From the NCBI GenBank assembly GCA_963920525.1, contig OY986439.1:36497819-36561818 (forward strand): a stretch of DNA of 64,000 bases, given 5' to 3'. Below the pieces are notes generated by a model. The model searched no databases and had not been told where the DNA came from. It was given only the letters and a program-made list of their open reading frames with translations. Origin of the DNA: Dichetophora obliterata (taxonomy: Eukaryota; Arthropoda; Insecta; Diptera; Sciomyzidae). How positions within the stretch are numbered: position 1 is the first letter of the stretch; each line of letters begins with the position of its first letter. This document shows positions 10,149-20,469 of the stretch, one piece after another. The translations under genes and the position numbers were made by a program.

Positions 10149-12829
10149 TTATTCATTTACATTATTTGCCTTGAAAAAATGAAGAAAATACTTCAAATTA
10201 CATTGAAGTTAAAGAAAAAGCGTATGGAACTTATTTGAATTCCAAATATTATTAAAAACTAACTGTTTTCTTAAAAATTAATAAAATCTACTTTTGTTTA
10301 TTGCTTAACATAATATCATTGTCATGACAACATAAACTTTATCACCTGAAATATATCCTGAAATTTTTCTGCTCAGTTTATTTCAACAACTCAGTTTCTT
10401 TTTGTTGTTCCAGCATTGTCAGAGGTCGAAAAATGCCAAAATAATTTAATTTTTTATTTAATTAACAACAAGTGACCATTATAATGACATAGTGAAAACG
10501 AATCATTCTTTATAAAGTTTTTCTATATGACCTTGTTATTTATTATGTTGATTTTATATGATTTAAATTCAATTTCTAAATGTTTGATAGTTCAAATCAT
10601 ACTTGATTTAAAAAAAATTCTAGTTGTTTGATAGTTTAAAATCGTTTATTGAGCTTTAGTTCAGGTTGCACGAATTAATTGTTCTAACGAATCTTTCCAA
10701 AGAAACAACAAAGTTTTCAATATGAAAAGGGAAACATCACTAGCTGATTTTGTTGCAATTTCGGCCCCGCTACAGTCTTCATCAGAAATCTTTGTGATAC
10801 GCCACAGAGGCGATGAGATTTTAAGTGTCAATTTCTCAGTTTTTCTCCCATTTCATATTTTCATATAAAATCAACATAATTATTTATAAATATTAACATT
10901 TTTCGATATTTTATAGTATATATAAAATCAAAACACATACATTAACTCAAAAATGTCCTTGAATATACGTTTATTTATGAATAACACAGTTTTTTTATTA
11001 CTAAAAATTAAATTTACATAAATGTCGTTTCTGAAATAAATGCCCCAATTCTAATTTTTCTATAGTTACCTAAACTATTTCATTTGTGTTTGTATCAAAG
11101 TTAAAGAGGAAAGTCTTTTTTTATAGCGCTGAATTCTTATGTTTTTCTTTGCTGTTTATTTTAGTTTAGTAACACACAACAACAAAAATTTAAAAATAAA
11201 GCTAAAAATAAATCAAAACGTCGTGCATTTTTTAAAACACAGACTGCTCTTCTTTACTGCTGCTTTTAATATGCAGTAAGTATGTAGGTAAGTATTTCAA
11301 TATGTGTCGCAATTCATGGAATGTTTCCAAATTGATAAACTCGTGAATTTAAAATTATCGCGTGGGTGAAAAATAAAAAACTGACCGAAAGTCACATACA
11401 CACGACATAACTTCTGGGTAATTATATTTAAAAAAAACAATTAATCAATGTTTATCAGTTTGCATGAAAACTAATTTACGTTGACATGTATTTGATCAAC
11501 ATTGAAGTTGAGTCGAGTTCTATATTAATTTTCTCGGTATATACACACTGAAGTGAAGGTGTGTGTACAATTTTTCAAGTCCAATCTATTTTACTTAAAT
11601 CAATTATAAAATTTCTCTACGTGACTTTAAAAATATGTAATGAATTCTATTTAATAATAAAGGCCAACCAGTAGATGAAATTTAAAAAATTTATAAAAAC
11701 AAATATAGGAGAAAAAGTTTAGTGTCTTAAGCCTAGTACTCTGTTCTTTTGCGTGACATTTCGCTGGCAACATCTATTTATTTGTTGCATGAAATTTCTG
11801 ACTTAAAGTTTGTTGCGAGGAATTCCTATGGCAACGCTTCTCAGAGAGATTCAGAGAATATATTGGGAGATTTCATATGATCTCTCTTTTTTCACTTCAA
11901 AATAAAAAGGCAGTACAATTAAATTGTCGTGAAAAAATGTTGCTCAGAAACATGTTGCGATAATTTCACGCTACGGAACAGAGTACTGCTCTGACGAAAA
12001 TGTTGTGAAAATTTCCACGCTTGTTTCCCAGCTGTCATAGTTTGTATAGAGATTTGAGTGGAATTTCACATGAAACTGAACAGAGTACTATGCTTTATAG
12101 CGATTTATTCAATTTTGAAGACTGAGAACAAATAATGCCTATGTTCCTGCATTAATTGTCCCAGAATAATTGTTTTTGCAAGACGTATTTGTGCCAGTTG
12201 TATTATCAACCTTATTGCTATTTTTTCGTTACCCTACATTCGATCATTTCTACTACTAAAACTTATAATTTTAAGACGTAGGAACAAAACAAAAATTGTA
12301 TTCAGTTTAGTGTATCGTATACTACAAATGAACTTGTAATTCTTTTTTTGTTGTGGAAAAATTTTTGAAATTAGGTGAAGAGGCGGTTCGTAAATTGTGC
12401 CGGTCCGAAGGTTTGCCCACTATGACTTAGTATGTTGGTGTTTTTAAAGTGCTCATAAAGTTACTATTGGATAGTCGGAGGTCAGAGTACAACTAACAAA
12501 ATTATTATATTGTATGTCACCTCTCACATTGCAAACAGATTTCAAACATAATTCGATAAACAAAAAAAATGTTGTAGGTACTTTTGTGAGCAATTGTCGA
12601 TTGTCGAAATTCCGTAGGTTGGGGGCCAACTCTACTATAAGTACGTTGATTGGTTCACCTTGTTTTCGCTCAAACATTGTGTATTTTGATCTTTGTAGGT
12701 TTGAAATTGTTTTTTTTTTGTTTTATTAATTCATTAAAATGTAAAAAATTTTATAAAAATTAAAAACAAAAAATTAATAAAATAAAAATATACATAAAAA
12801 AGTAGAATGACGATTTTTAAGGAAATTTT
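10149..12829. other. AT-rich region with one SINE remnant; no gene seen
   Basis: Apart from the SINE relative at 10523-10835 I find no protein-like frame. A notable internal pattern near 11740-12090 is the repeated phrase actctgttc / acagagtactg, together with ttcgctgg and ttgttgc blocks, suggesting a small degraded inverted-repeat element. Confidence 0.4.
10523..10835 (-). repeat. Diverged SINE copy, same family as the 35-38 kb array
   Basis: Colinear with the units at 35050-38107 and the copy at 20105-20460: it shares the gatttaaattcaat...ctaaatgtttgatagtt stretch, the gttctaacgaat block, the tatgaaaag...acatcactagctgatttt block and the atcagaaatctttgtgat block. The tRNA-like head is largely deleted (only aatctcatcgcctc remains), so the pol III B box is gone. 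Confidence 0.7.
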
Positions 12830-13231
12830 ATAATTTTTTTATTTTTACTGATACTCCTAAATTATCTCCTACAAAGTTTCCATACAAAGTTTTTACCTGT
12901 GACGTCTTATATAAATAATTTTTTTTTTCAAAAATATTTTCTATGTAATTTTTTTTATTAATAAATTTTTATGTACTAATTAATGAAATAAACATACTTT
13001 TTTATGACTATTTAATGATACTATTTCTAAATAATATTAACATTAATAATAACAATAAAAATATTTCATAATAATGTGGAAGTTACAATAATAGTTCAAA
13101 TTGTCCTCCGTTAGATTGAATACAAGCAAATGCCCGTTTCTCAATAGTTTGTGAAATATTATTATTAGCTATCTCCTCTCTGATTTGCTCAGCTGCTGCC
13201 TCTATCCGCTGTTGCAATTGCCGCAATGTTG

Positions 13232-13746
13232 TAGTGATGGGAACTATCGAATAAAAATATTCGAATTATTCGATAGTTCAAAATCATTCATTCATTTGAT
13301 AGTTTTTTTTATTCGATAGTTTTTTCATTTGCACTTCGTTTGCTTTCCTTCAACTGATTGAACGAATCGTGAGTACTGAAAATTTAACTAAAAAAGTACG
13401 TTTAACTGATTGATTTGTATTTAAATGAAAATTATATTGAAATCGCACCAGTTATAAATTACTTAGAGGTTTTTAAATTGAATAAATTTATACATCATTT
13501 GCTTTGTACTAGGTTTAATTTTTGCAATTCGAATGAATGAATAATTTATTCGATAGTAAAAATCGTACGATAGTTCTTTGTACTAGTTACTATTTTTTTA
13601 ATTCGAATGAATGAGTGAATTATTCGATAGTTCAATTCATTCGATAGTTTCGTGCACTATTTACTATTTTTTTAAAGTAAATGAATGAACGAAATATTCG
13701 AACGATTTGTTCGATAGTTGAAATCATTCGATAGTGCCCATTACTA
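13232..13746. mobile_element. hAT-type MITE rich in ATTCGATAGTT repeats
   Basis: A 515-bp element flanked by an exact 8-bp duplication CAATGTTG (13224-13231 and 13747-13754). Ends are TAGTGATGGGAACTATCGAA and, from the right, TAGTAATGGGCACTATCGAA. An 8-bp duplication is the hAT hallmark. The body is dominated by ten or so copies of a TTCGATAGTT-like motif in both orientations; in hAT elements subterminal repeats bind transposase. It has no coding capacity. It sits inside the mariner transposase remnant. Confidence 0.8.
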
Positions 13747-13852
13747 CAATGTTGTTATTTCCATTGAGTTTACAATGTCTTTCATCCTGCCCCAAACGTA
13801 AAAATCGAGAACTGTTAGATCTGGTGATCTTGCTGGCCAATGTATTAGACCG

Positions 13853-15216
13853 TGTAACGAACCCTTTTGCTCGTTACTGATTTTTGCTGAGGTAGGCTCA
13901 GTGAGTAAACCAGGGCTTCTAACAAAATAATTTATTTACCAATGATTCCGTTGATTAATAAGAAAGCCAGCGTTTTAGTTTTAAACTGTAGAGTAAGTCT
14001 TTATTATTTTTCATTTGTTTTATTTATTACTTAACGAGTACGTTACTTAATTATTATTAATTATTAAGCATCATATAAATTAAATTTATATAATTAATCT
14101 TTGCTTATTCATATTTATGCCGTTACTTGCTATGATCCCTTTCGGTGTGTGTGACTACGATAGAACTCCGATTAAAATTATGTTGGAAGGGTGGAGGTAC
14201 CTTCGCTTAAGATAACTACGCTTTGAACTTTTAGTAAATAAAGTTCGAAGGGTGAGTACACCTTCGCTTACGATAACTACGCCTGACTTAGAGTAAACAA
14301 CGTTCGAAGGGTGAGTACACTTAAGATAACTTAACGATAGAACTCCGATTAAAATTATGTTGGAAGGGTGGAGGTACCTTCGCTTAAGATAACTACGCCT
14401 GAGCTTAGAGTAAAACTATGTTCGAAGGGTGAGTACACCTTCGCTTAAGATAACTACGTTTTGAACTTAGAGTATGCAAGGTTCGAAGGGTGAGTACACC
14501 TTCGCTTAAGATAACTACGCCTGAGCTTAGAGTAAAACTATGTTCGAAGGGTGAGTACATCTTCGCTTAAGATAACTACGTTTTGAACTTATAGTTAACA
14601 AAGTTCGAAGGGTGAGTACACCTTCGCTTACCATAACTACGCCTGACTTAGAGTAAACAACGTTCGAAGGGTGAGGACACCTTCGCTTAAGATAACTACG
14701 TTTTGAACTTAGAGTAAGCAACGTTTGAAGGGTGAGTACACCTTCGCTTAAGATAACTAGCTTGAACTAACTACTCAGTTTCAAAGCATGTGCATGCTAC
14801 TGCGCCTGCGACAAGACTGCCTGTCCTAAGCAAACGCGACTGCTTTATATTCTCCCGTTGCCTTTCTGTTCCGTGTTCACTTGTTTTGTTTTCCCTGCCT
14901 GTGTATATGTGACTGTATACATGCCTTTGCATGTGTGTATTTATTATTTGTTTACTTATTCGTTATGCAATACATTATTATTTCCTCAATAGAATATTTA
15001 TAACATTTATCTTCAATATTTTACCTAATAAGATATAATATAATAATTTCCATACATATTATTTATAATATTTAATAAATCTTTAAATTTAATTAAGATA
15101 GTTTAAATTTACATTTCATGTTTTGGTTGTTTACATTTTCCATATTTTAAATTCAGTTAACAATTCATTTATATACTTTGTGAGACCCAAATTGTGTAAC
15201 AATTTGAGTTCTCACA
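13853..15216. mobile_element. Solo LTR of a retrotransposon (1364 bp) with 4-bp duplication
   Basis: The segment begins TGTAACGAACCC and ends GAGTTCTCACA, i.e. TG...CA, and is flanked by ACCG at 13849-13852 and 15217-15220. Removing it and one ACCG restores the mariner transposase frame (IGKNGLIHWPA). A 4-5-bp duplication and TG/CA ends fit an LTR (Ty3/gypsy-type size) left by recombination between the two LTRs of a provirus-like copy. It contains a minisatellite of about 60 bp (14180-14760) and a tttatattctcc stretch (about 14844) that could be part of a promoter. No coding sequence. Confidence 0.75.
14180..14760. repeat. Minisatellite of about 60 bp inside the solo LTR
   Basis: About nine to ten copies of a unit built from cttcgcttaagataactacg, a variable part around ttagagtaaa, and gttcgaagggtgagtacac. 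Copies differ by point changes and small indels. A longer unit containing gatagaactccgattaaaat occurs twice (about 14160 and 14335), indicating segmental duplication within the array. Confidence 0.85.
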
Positions 15217-16069
15217 ACCGTTCTTTCCAATCCTACGATTTGTATACTTTTCATTCAGTCAGTCCTTAATAGCTCTGCTATAGCGACATGGGGCACCATC
15301 ATGTTGAAAAAAGGTTAATTCTTTGTAAAATTGGATCATCTTGTAGCAAGCCAGGCAACTCATTTTGCAAAAAATCCAAAGGCGCTGCAGTGTTCAATCT
15401 TGGCTGAAGTATAAAAGGTCCAATTAGCGAATTACCAATTACTCCAGCCCATATTATGTATTAAGTTTAGCAGGTACTTTAAAATAGGAAATGATTGTAA
15501 CTTCCATATTATTATTTAATTATTTTTATTGTTATTATTAATGTTAATATTATTTAGAAATAGTATCATTAAAGAGAAGTCATAAAAAAGCATGTTTATT
15601 TCATTAATTAGTACATAAAAATTTATTAGTAAAAAACAAATTACATAAAAACTTTGTATGGAAACTTTGTAGGAGATACTTCAAAGGTACCAGTAAAAAT
15701 AAAAAATTCTAGGACAAATTTTCGAGAAAAACGTACTTTATTAAAAAAATTTTTTAAATATGAAAAAAATTTTGACTTTACAGAGCCATATCTCTACAAC
15801 CTATTTTCAATTTCCAACTCTTATGGTACCGAAAGAGATCCTGATTAATATCCTATCCAGCAACCAACAACAGGACTATCGTAGGTCTGATACTTTGGAG
15901 GCTATGGTATTATCTTTGGTAGCACCGACTTTACCGAACACATTTTTAAACACCCTGTACCTCAGTGGATGTTGAAAATAGACCCCCCATACCATACAAT
16001 TTTTTGCTCAAAATAAGCCAAGGAATCACCCCTTAGCGGATTAGGATCTCAAGTCCGGACACCCTGTAT

Positions 16070-17161
16070 TTATTATTTGAAAAACTGGCTGTATTTTTTG
16101 ATTTGCAGAAATATAAAGTGTAAATAGTATTCATATATTCACTTTAAAGTTAGCTGTTGACATCAGCTTTCGATACTGTAGGGGAAAGTTAATCATCCAG
16201 AGTACCTTCAGGATGTCTGCCTGTTCAAAGCCAGGAAAAAAGGGTGATGGTTGGATATTTGGTGGAGAATTTATGGGGCACGGCCCGTGAATTGATCTCA
16301 AAATGAGTTCATTCTTAAGACACGGCTCTTGAATACTTCATCTGATTTCTGTAAAACAAGAGGTCAACCTTGAACCTTGGTTGTTATTGCCAAATCTTGG
16401 AGAAAGGCATGGTTATGGTATTAAGTTATCATAACATATAGAATTGTAATGCTTTCGATCAAACCAATATAACTTGAAATACAGGGGCATTCATCCATCA
16501 AATGACGAGGAGACCTGATCTATTGTTGGCTGCAGAACTTTGTTTAAGAAGAAGGATTCTATGTAAGAGACATAGTATTCCTTGACCTAGTATAGAGTCA
16601 AGATTACGGCACGCTTCCAAGTTTTCCAAAAAAGAATTTTAAGAATCCTTAAATAAGCTAACGAAGTTGCGTAAGTTAGGATTGTGGTTCTCTTGCGGTA
16701 TTAAATTATCGGGAAACCAATGGTTATTTTAACCTAAACATGTAAAATTCTATTAACTGAAGGTGTCATAGTCAAATTTAAGTGTTCTAAGAACTTTGGG
16801 TCTGTTGTTGAAGAGCCTTGTCTGATGGAACCTTTGCCCGGGTACTGACTGTCATGGTTAATCCGTACTGGCTGTGGTTGGAGACCAGAAAGGTCGGTGC
16901 GAGTAACACCTGTTTAACTCGGGTACTCCCATAAATTACTAAGAGAGTGATAGTAGATAGAATTCTTTATAATTACAAGCAGTAAATGTTAGAAAGGTAA
17001 GAAACTACCGGATCAATGTACTGTTATCTTTGGAATTTGAGGACTGGTGACGGGAAAACCTAAATAATCTGAGTAGTGTCCATCAATATGGTGGGGAAAC
17101 CTGATTATCATTAGCCGCAGTACCATAGGTTTTGGTTGTATTAATATATGTATGTATATAT
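16070..17161. other. Higher-GC unrecognised stretch with an internal duplicate
   Basis: Unlike its surroundings this 1.1 kb is not AT-dominated and shows no transposon ends. A loose repeat is visible: tccatcaaatgacgaggaga near 16495 and tccatcaatatggtgggga near 17079, each followed by CCTGAT and a GCxGCAG block. No reading frame looks like protein. It could be part of a non-coding host transcript or an unknown repeat. Confidence 0.35.
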
Positions 17162-17302
17162 TAGGGAAGTCAATCCCGGGATCCCGGACGATTTAAGCCC
17201 CTTTAAATCCCTGGATTTTCTTTCCTGGTGCCGCGATTTTTAAATAAAAAATTTCTATTACAAATATTCATGTAAATGTAACCATTTCCATTTAAGTTGA
17301 TA

Positions 17303-17590
17303 TGAATAAAGAATTAGAAAATCCTTTTATTGAGGCTGAAAAAGATTGTAAGGACGATGGGTGTGAGTCACTGGAGCAAAGATTACGCAAAGTTTTAAAA
17401 GAATTTGCAATATCAGGAAGTCAGCTATGTATTTCAAAATTGTCAGATATTCTGACTTAGGAAATAATTTTGTTTTGTGGTGAAGGCAATCGTGATCGAA
17501 ACGTACAAATTGCTTACGATTATCGTACAACTATTTCTCCAAGTAGCATAGAATCAGAACGGTGCTCCAGCGCACTATATTTGTAATAAT
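17303..17590 (+). pseudogene. hAT transposase C-terminal (dimerisation) remnant
   Basis: A frame starting at ATG 17303 reads NKELENPFIEAEKD, then LRKVLKEFAISGSQ, meets a stop at about 17458, and continues to SPSSIESERCSSALYL before another stop near 17584. The SxESER-x-SxA block followed (after stops) by basic residues is the C-terminal dimerisation region of hAT transposases. The BED finger and most of the catalytic domain are gone. It cannot be functional. Confidence 0.6.
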
Positions 17591-17815
17591 ATCCAAACAA
17601 AACTCTATAATAAAAAATTAAATGCGTTCATCAGTTTAACATATTACTTTAAAAATAATTAAAACAAAACATTTTATTTTGAAAAGTCTTTTCCAACCTT
17701 AATTTGCCTTTGACACAAAAAAAAAATGGAAATTTTTTTTAACATTTATATGATAATGTCTTGAACTGTTCTGCTTATTATTACTACATTAATATTTAAG
17801 TTTTCTGTGTTTATT

Positions 17816-18258
17816 AACACTAAGGGTATTCACAATTGTGTGGTATCGTGGTATTGTGGTTTTTTTTGCCATAGTTGAAAACCACAATAATGACCACCCT
17901 TTAAAATTGAATTTGTTGCTTGGAACCTATAGCTTTTTGCTACTATGCAAATAAATGAACTATCCAATTTGATGTATTTTATTAATGTATGACATTAAAA
18001 AGTTTAACTTGCATTTTGAGATTCTTCCATTTTTGCAATTAGAAAATAACTTTAAACCGATCAGCTGTGTATGGAACTTTAAAAACCACATTCGTTAAAC
18101 ATATCATTGAGCTACTTCAATTTATCACACTTTTGGTTTTTAGAGATTTCATGTAAAACAACAAAACATACAAAAACCGCTCGATAAAGTGTGGTATCAA
18201 TACTACGGGGTTTTTTAACTACACTGAAAACAAAGCAATTGTGAATACCCTTAGTGTT
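17816..18258. mobile_element. Inverted-repeat MITE with AAGGGTATTCACAATTG ends
   Basis: A perfect 23-bp inverted repeat (core AAGGGTATTCACAATTG) bounds about 440 bp. Subterminal GTGTGGTAT and its complement are also mirrored. The end pattern (A-GGG-T-TTCACAA) resembles that of the outer MITE at 58831-63800 (AGGGTTTTCACAAGCTG), so both may belong to one hAT-mobilised group. No coding sequence. Confidence 0.7.
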
Positions 18259-18449
18259 TTGTTATGTTGCTTTATAAATAAATTTATTTACATTATTTTG
18301 TTTGAAGTAAATAATAATAAAATTGTATTAAAAACGTTTTGAACTATATAATTGTAAAATTTTTCAATCCCGAACTAGTCCCGGGATCCCGGGATTGAGA
18401 TTTTCAATTCAAAATCTTCCGGGATTGGACTCCCTAATATGTATATATT

Positions 18450-20050
18450 TATATATTCTGGATATATTAAACTCTAAAAATTTTTGGCTGAAATTTACCG
18501 CTATAATAGTAGACCATCGTTTTGCTACCAAAAAAGCAGTAAAGTGCCATCACAATTTACTACCATAATAGCTGTAACGTAAAAATTTTGGATTACTATT
18601 ACTTTAGCAGTAAAACTCTACAAAATCTCTACTATTATAGTTTTAAAATTCAAGAACTGTGTACTTATTTTACTACTATTTTTGTAGTAAAATTTAAAGA
18701 AAATGTGATAATTTTACTACTACTTTTGTAGTAAAATTCATCTAAATAATAGTAATATTATTACTACTTTGTTGTAATTATTTAAGGCCCTGTTATATAT
18801 CATTAAAGACTTGTTTGAAGATTTTCAAGCTTTTTTTTTATTGATAAAAGGCTTATTAAACAACTTTTTAAGAACTTATTATCTAAATTTTGTCTAGAAA
18901 ATTGTTTCAAAAGAGGAAAAAAATGAGTTCGTAATTTCAAGTTAGCTATAATTAAAAATCAAAACACAAACACCGTCAAGAAAATTAATTTTTCTGTTTA
19001 TACTTTTTCATAGGGCCAAATAAATTAAATAATACTCAAATTTTTCCGGTATTTATTTTGAAAAATAACATAACAGATATACTATAAGTAATCTTACACA
19101 TTTGAACATTGAACATTTATTTTTCTGAGCATTTTGTATATGTTTGCGAAAATAATGCGATATAGAACTAGCTTTAAGCTTAAATGCTGCTAAACAATTC
19201 GGTATTGGGCAATTTACGTTTTTCGACAGGAATTTATTCCTAAGGAAATGACGATAAATTTCATAAAATTTTGCTCCAATATATCCGCATTCGCGAAGTG
19301 AACATTTTATAAATTTCAAACGAGAACTTCTTGTAACAACATTTTATTCCTTTCAAAACTTTCACAGCACCACAAAAACAAAAATATACTGAAATAACAA
19401 GTAAAATTAAATGAGCGCGTTGCAACGCTACGAATGTTCACTTACGAATAAGCAAGCAAGCGTCTAGCGGGAGCACTGATGTTAACGGCACAGTAATTAC
19501 TGTTTTCTACAGCAATTTGACTGCTCCTACAGTACGACAGTAATTTTTCGAAATATCAAGTAATTTTAATGACCGGCGAAAAATATTAAGTTTTTAAAAA
19601 AAAAAATTGCTAAAATCCCATTTTTAACATTTCTGTTCTTCTCATTATTCTACCATCCCCCAACTTCGCAAACTATTTTATTGGTTTAGACATTAGACAT
19701 CAGAAATGAAACATCTTCAATAAGGCGAGCAAGTGTATGACTACCAAAAAGAAAGAAATTAGAAATAAAACTATAATATGCTATTTATAATAAGTAAGTA
19801 AAAATATAGTAGATTATATATTACTAATATAAACATTTAAGAAGTAAAATGTTCACAAGCGAAGATTCGTATGATGATTTGTCTGAAAACGATGATTCAT
19901 GTAAAATTACTATTTCGTTCAATTACTACTGATTACTACAATAATTTCACTGCAGTTATAGTAGTAAAAAGTCTTTTACTTGGCAGTAAAAAAATGTTGA
20001 ATTTTCAAAAATTAAGTGAAGTTATTGCAATTTAAGTAGTAAAAAACAAT
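18450..20050. repeat. Region of TAGTAGTAAAA-like inverted motifs, probable degraded DNA transposon
   Basis: Both edges (18480-18790 and 19900-20060) are full of actactattatagtagtaaaat-like motifs in both orientations. Between them lies a short minus-strand frame with a zinc-finger-like pattern. The layout suggests an old inverted-repeat transposon, but no clear termini or target duplication can be read. Confidence 0.35.
19053..19319 (-). pseudogene. Short frame with a C2H2-like zinc-finger pattern
   Basis: An 88-aa frame contains NCPIPNCLAAFKLK followed by SISHYFRKH, i.e. C-x4-C-x12-H-x4-H, a plausible single C2H2 finger, preceded by basic and aromatic residues. Single fingers of this spacing occur at the N-terminus of some transposon-encoded proteins, and its place between repeated inverted motifs supports that. 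Nothing beyond the finger is recognisable. It could be chance. Confidence 0.3.
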
Positions 20051-20104
20051 AAATATCAAACTGATGGGAAAATTGCAATTTTCAACACTTAAATTAACAC
20101 TGTT

Positions 20105-20460
20105 GATTTGCTATGATTTAAATACAAATTCTAAATATTTGATAGTTTAAATCAGTCTTGATTTTAAATACAAATTCTAGTTGTTTGATAGCTTAAAATT
20201 GTTTATTGAGGTCAAAGTAAGAACAATTAATTGCTCTAACTAGTTTTTCATAGAAACAACAACATCAACAACATTTTCAATATGAAAAGGAAAACATCGC
20301 TAGCTGATTTTATTGCAATTTCGGCCCTGCTAAAGGCTTCATCAGAAATCTTTGTGATGCCGGCAGGAATCGATCCTGGGCCGTGCTGCCTCGTGCAAGC
20401 GCATATTAGCGCAATACACCAACAGAGGCGATTAAATTTCAGTTTCAATGTCTCAGTTTT
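20105..20460 (-). mobile_element. tRNA-derived SINE with intact A and B boxes
   Basis: On the minus strand the head has an A-box-like TTGGTGTATTGCG (complement at 20410-20422) and a B box GGATCGATTCC (complement at 20366-20376) at tRNA-like spacing. The body then reads atcacaaagatttctgatga and ends in the tract gatttaaat...caaattct. This is the best-preserved member of the family seen also at 10523-10835 and in the array at 35050-38107, whose copies lack the B box. Confidence 0.8.
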
Positions 20461-20469
20461 TAATTAATA

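Larger units (their letters stand above)
13085..15480 (-). pseudogene. DD41D mariner transposase remnant in three pieces
   Basis: Pieces at 15480-15221, 13848-13755 and 13223-13085 (minus strand) read together once the insertions are ignored. Piece 1 includes VIGN-IGPF and PLDFLQNELPG, then FFQHDGAPCRYSRAI (second catalytic Asp). Across the solo LTR the frame continues IGKNGLIHWPARSPDL, then TVLDFYVWG (third Asp, 41 residues after the second). The tail has QRIEAAAEQIREEI and ends NGGQFELLL. A DD(41)D spacing is the rosa/DD41D group of Tc1/mariner transposases. In-frame stops and loss of the N-terminus make it dead. Confidence 0.7.
12830..16066 (-). mobile_element. DD41D mariner-like element with long inverted repeats, split by two insertions
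   Basis: A transposase remnant on the minus strand is bracketed by inverted arms of about 220-250 bp (left about 12840-13085, right about 15494-15710, e.g. gaaatagtatcattaaa and its complement). The right side continues to ...GGACACCCTG followed by TA at 16067, a mariner-type terminus; the left terminus is lost. A hAT-type MITE (13232-13746) and a solo LTR (13853-15216) interrupt it, both with exact target duplications. Confidence 0.65.
17162..18436 (+). mobile_element. hAT deletion derivative with TAGGGA ends
   Basis: Ends are TAGGGAAGTCAATCCCGG and, from the right, TAGGGAGTCCAATCCCGG. Both terminal regions carry further CCCGGGATCCCGG palindromes. A small transposase C-terminal remnant (17303-17590) remains. 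The flanks are a TATGTATATAT microsatellite on both sides, so the 8-bp duplication cannot be read with certainty. A second inverted-repeat element (17816-18258) is inserted inside. Similar CCCGGGATCCCG ends occur at about 48700-48770 and 50110-50205. Confidence 0.65.
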
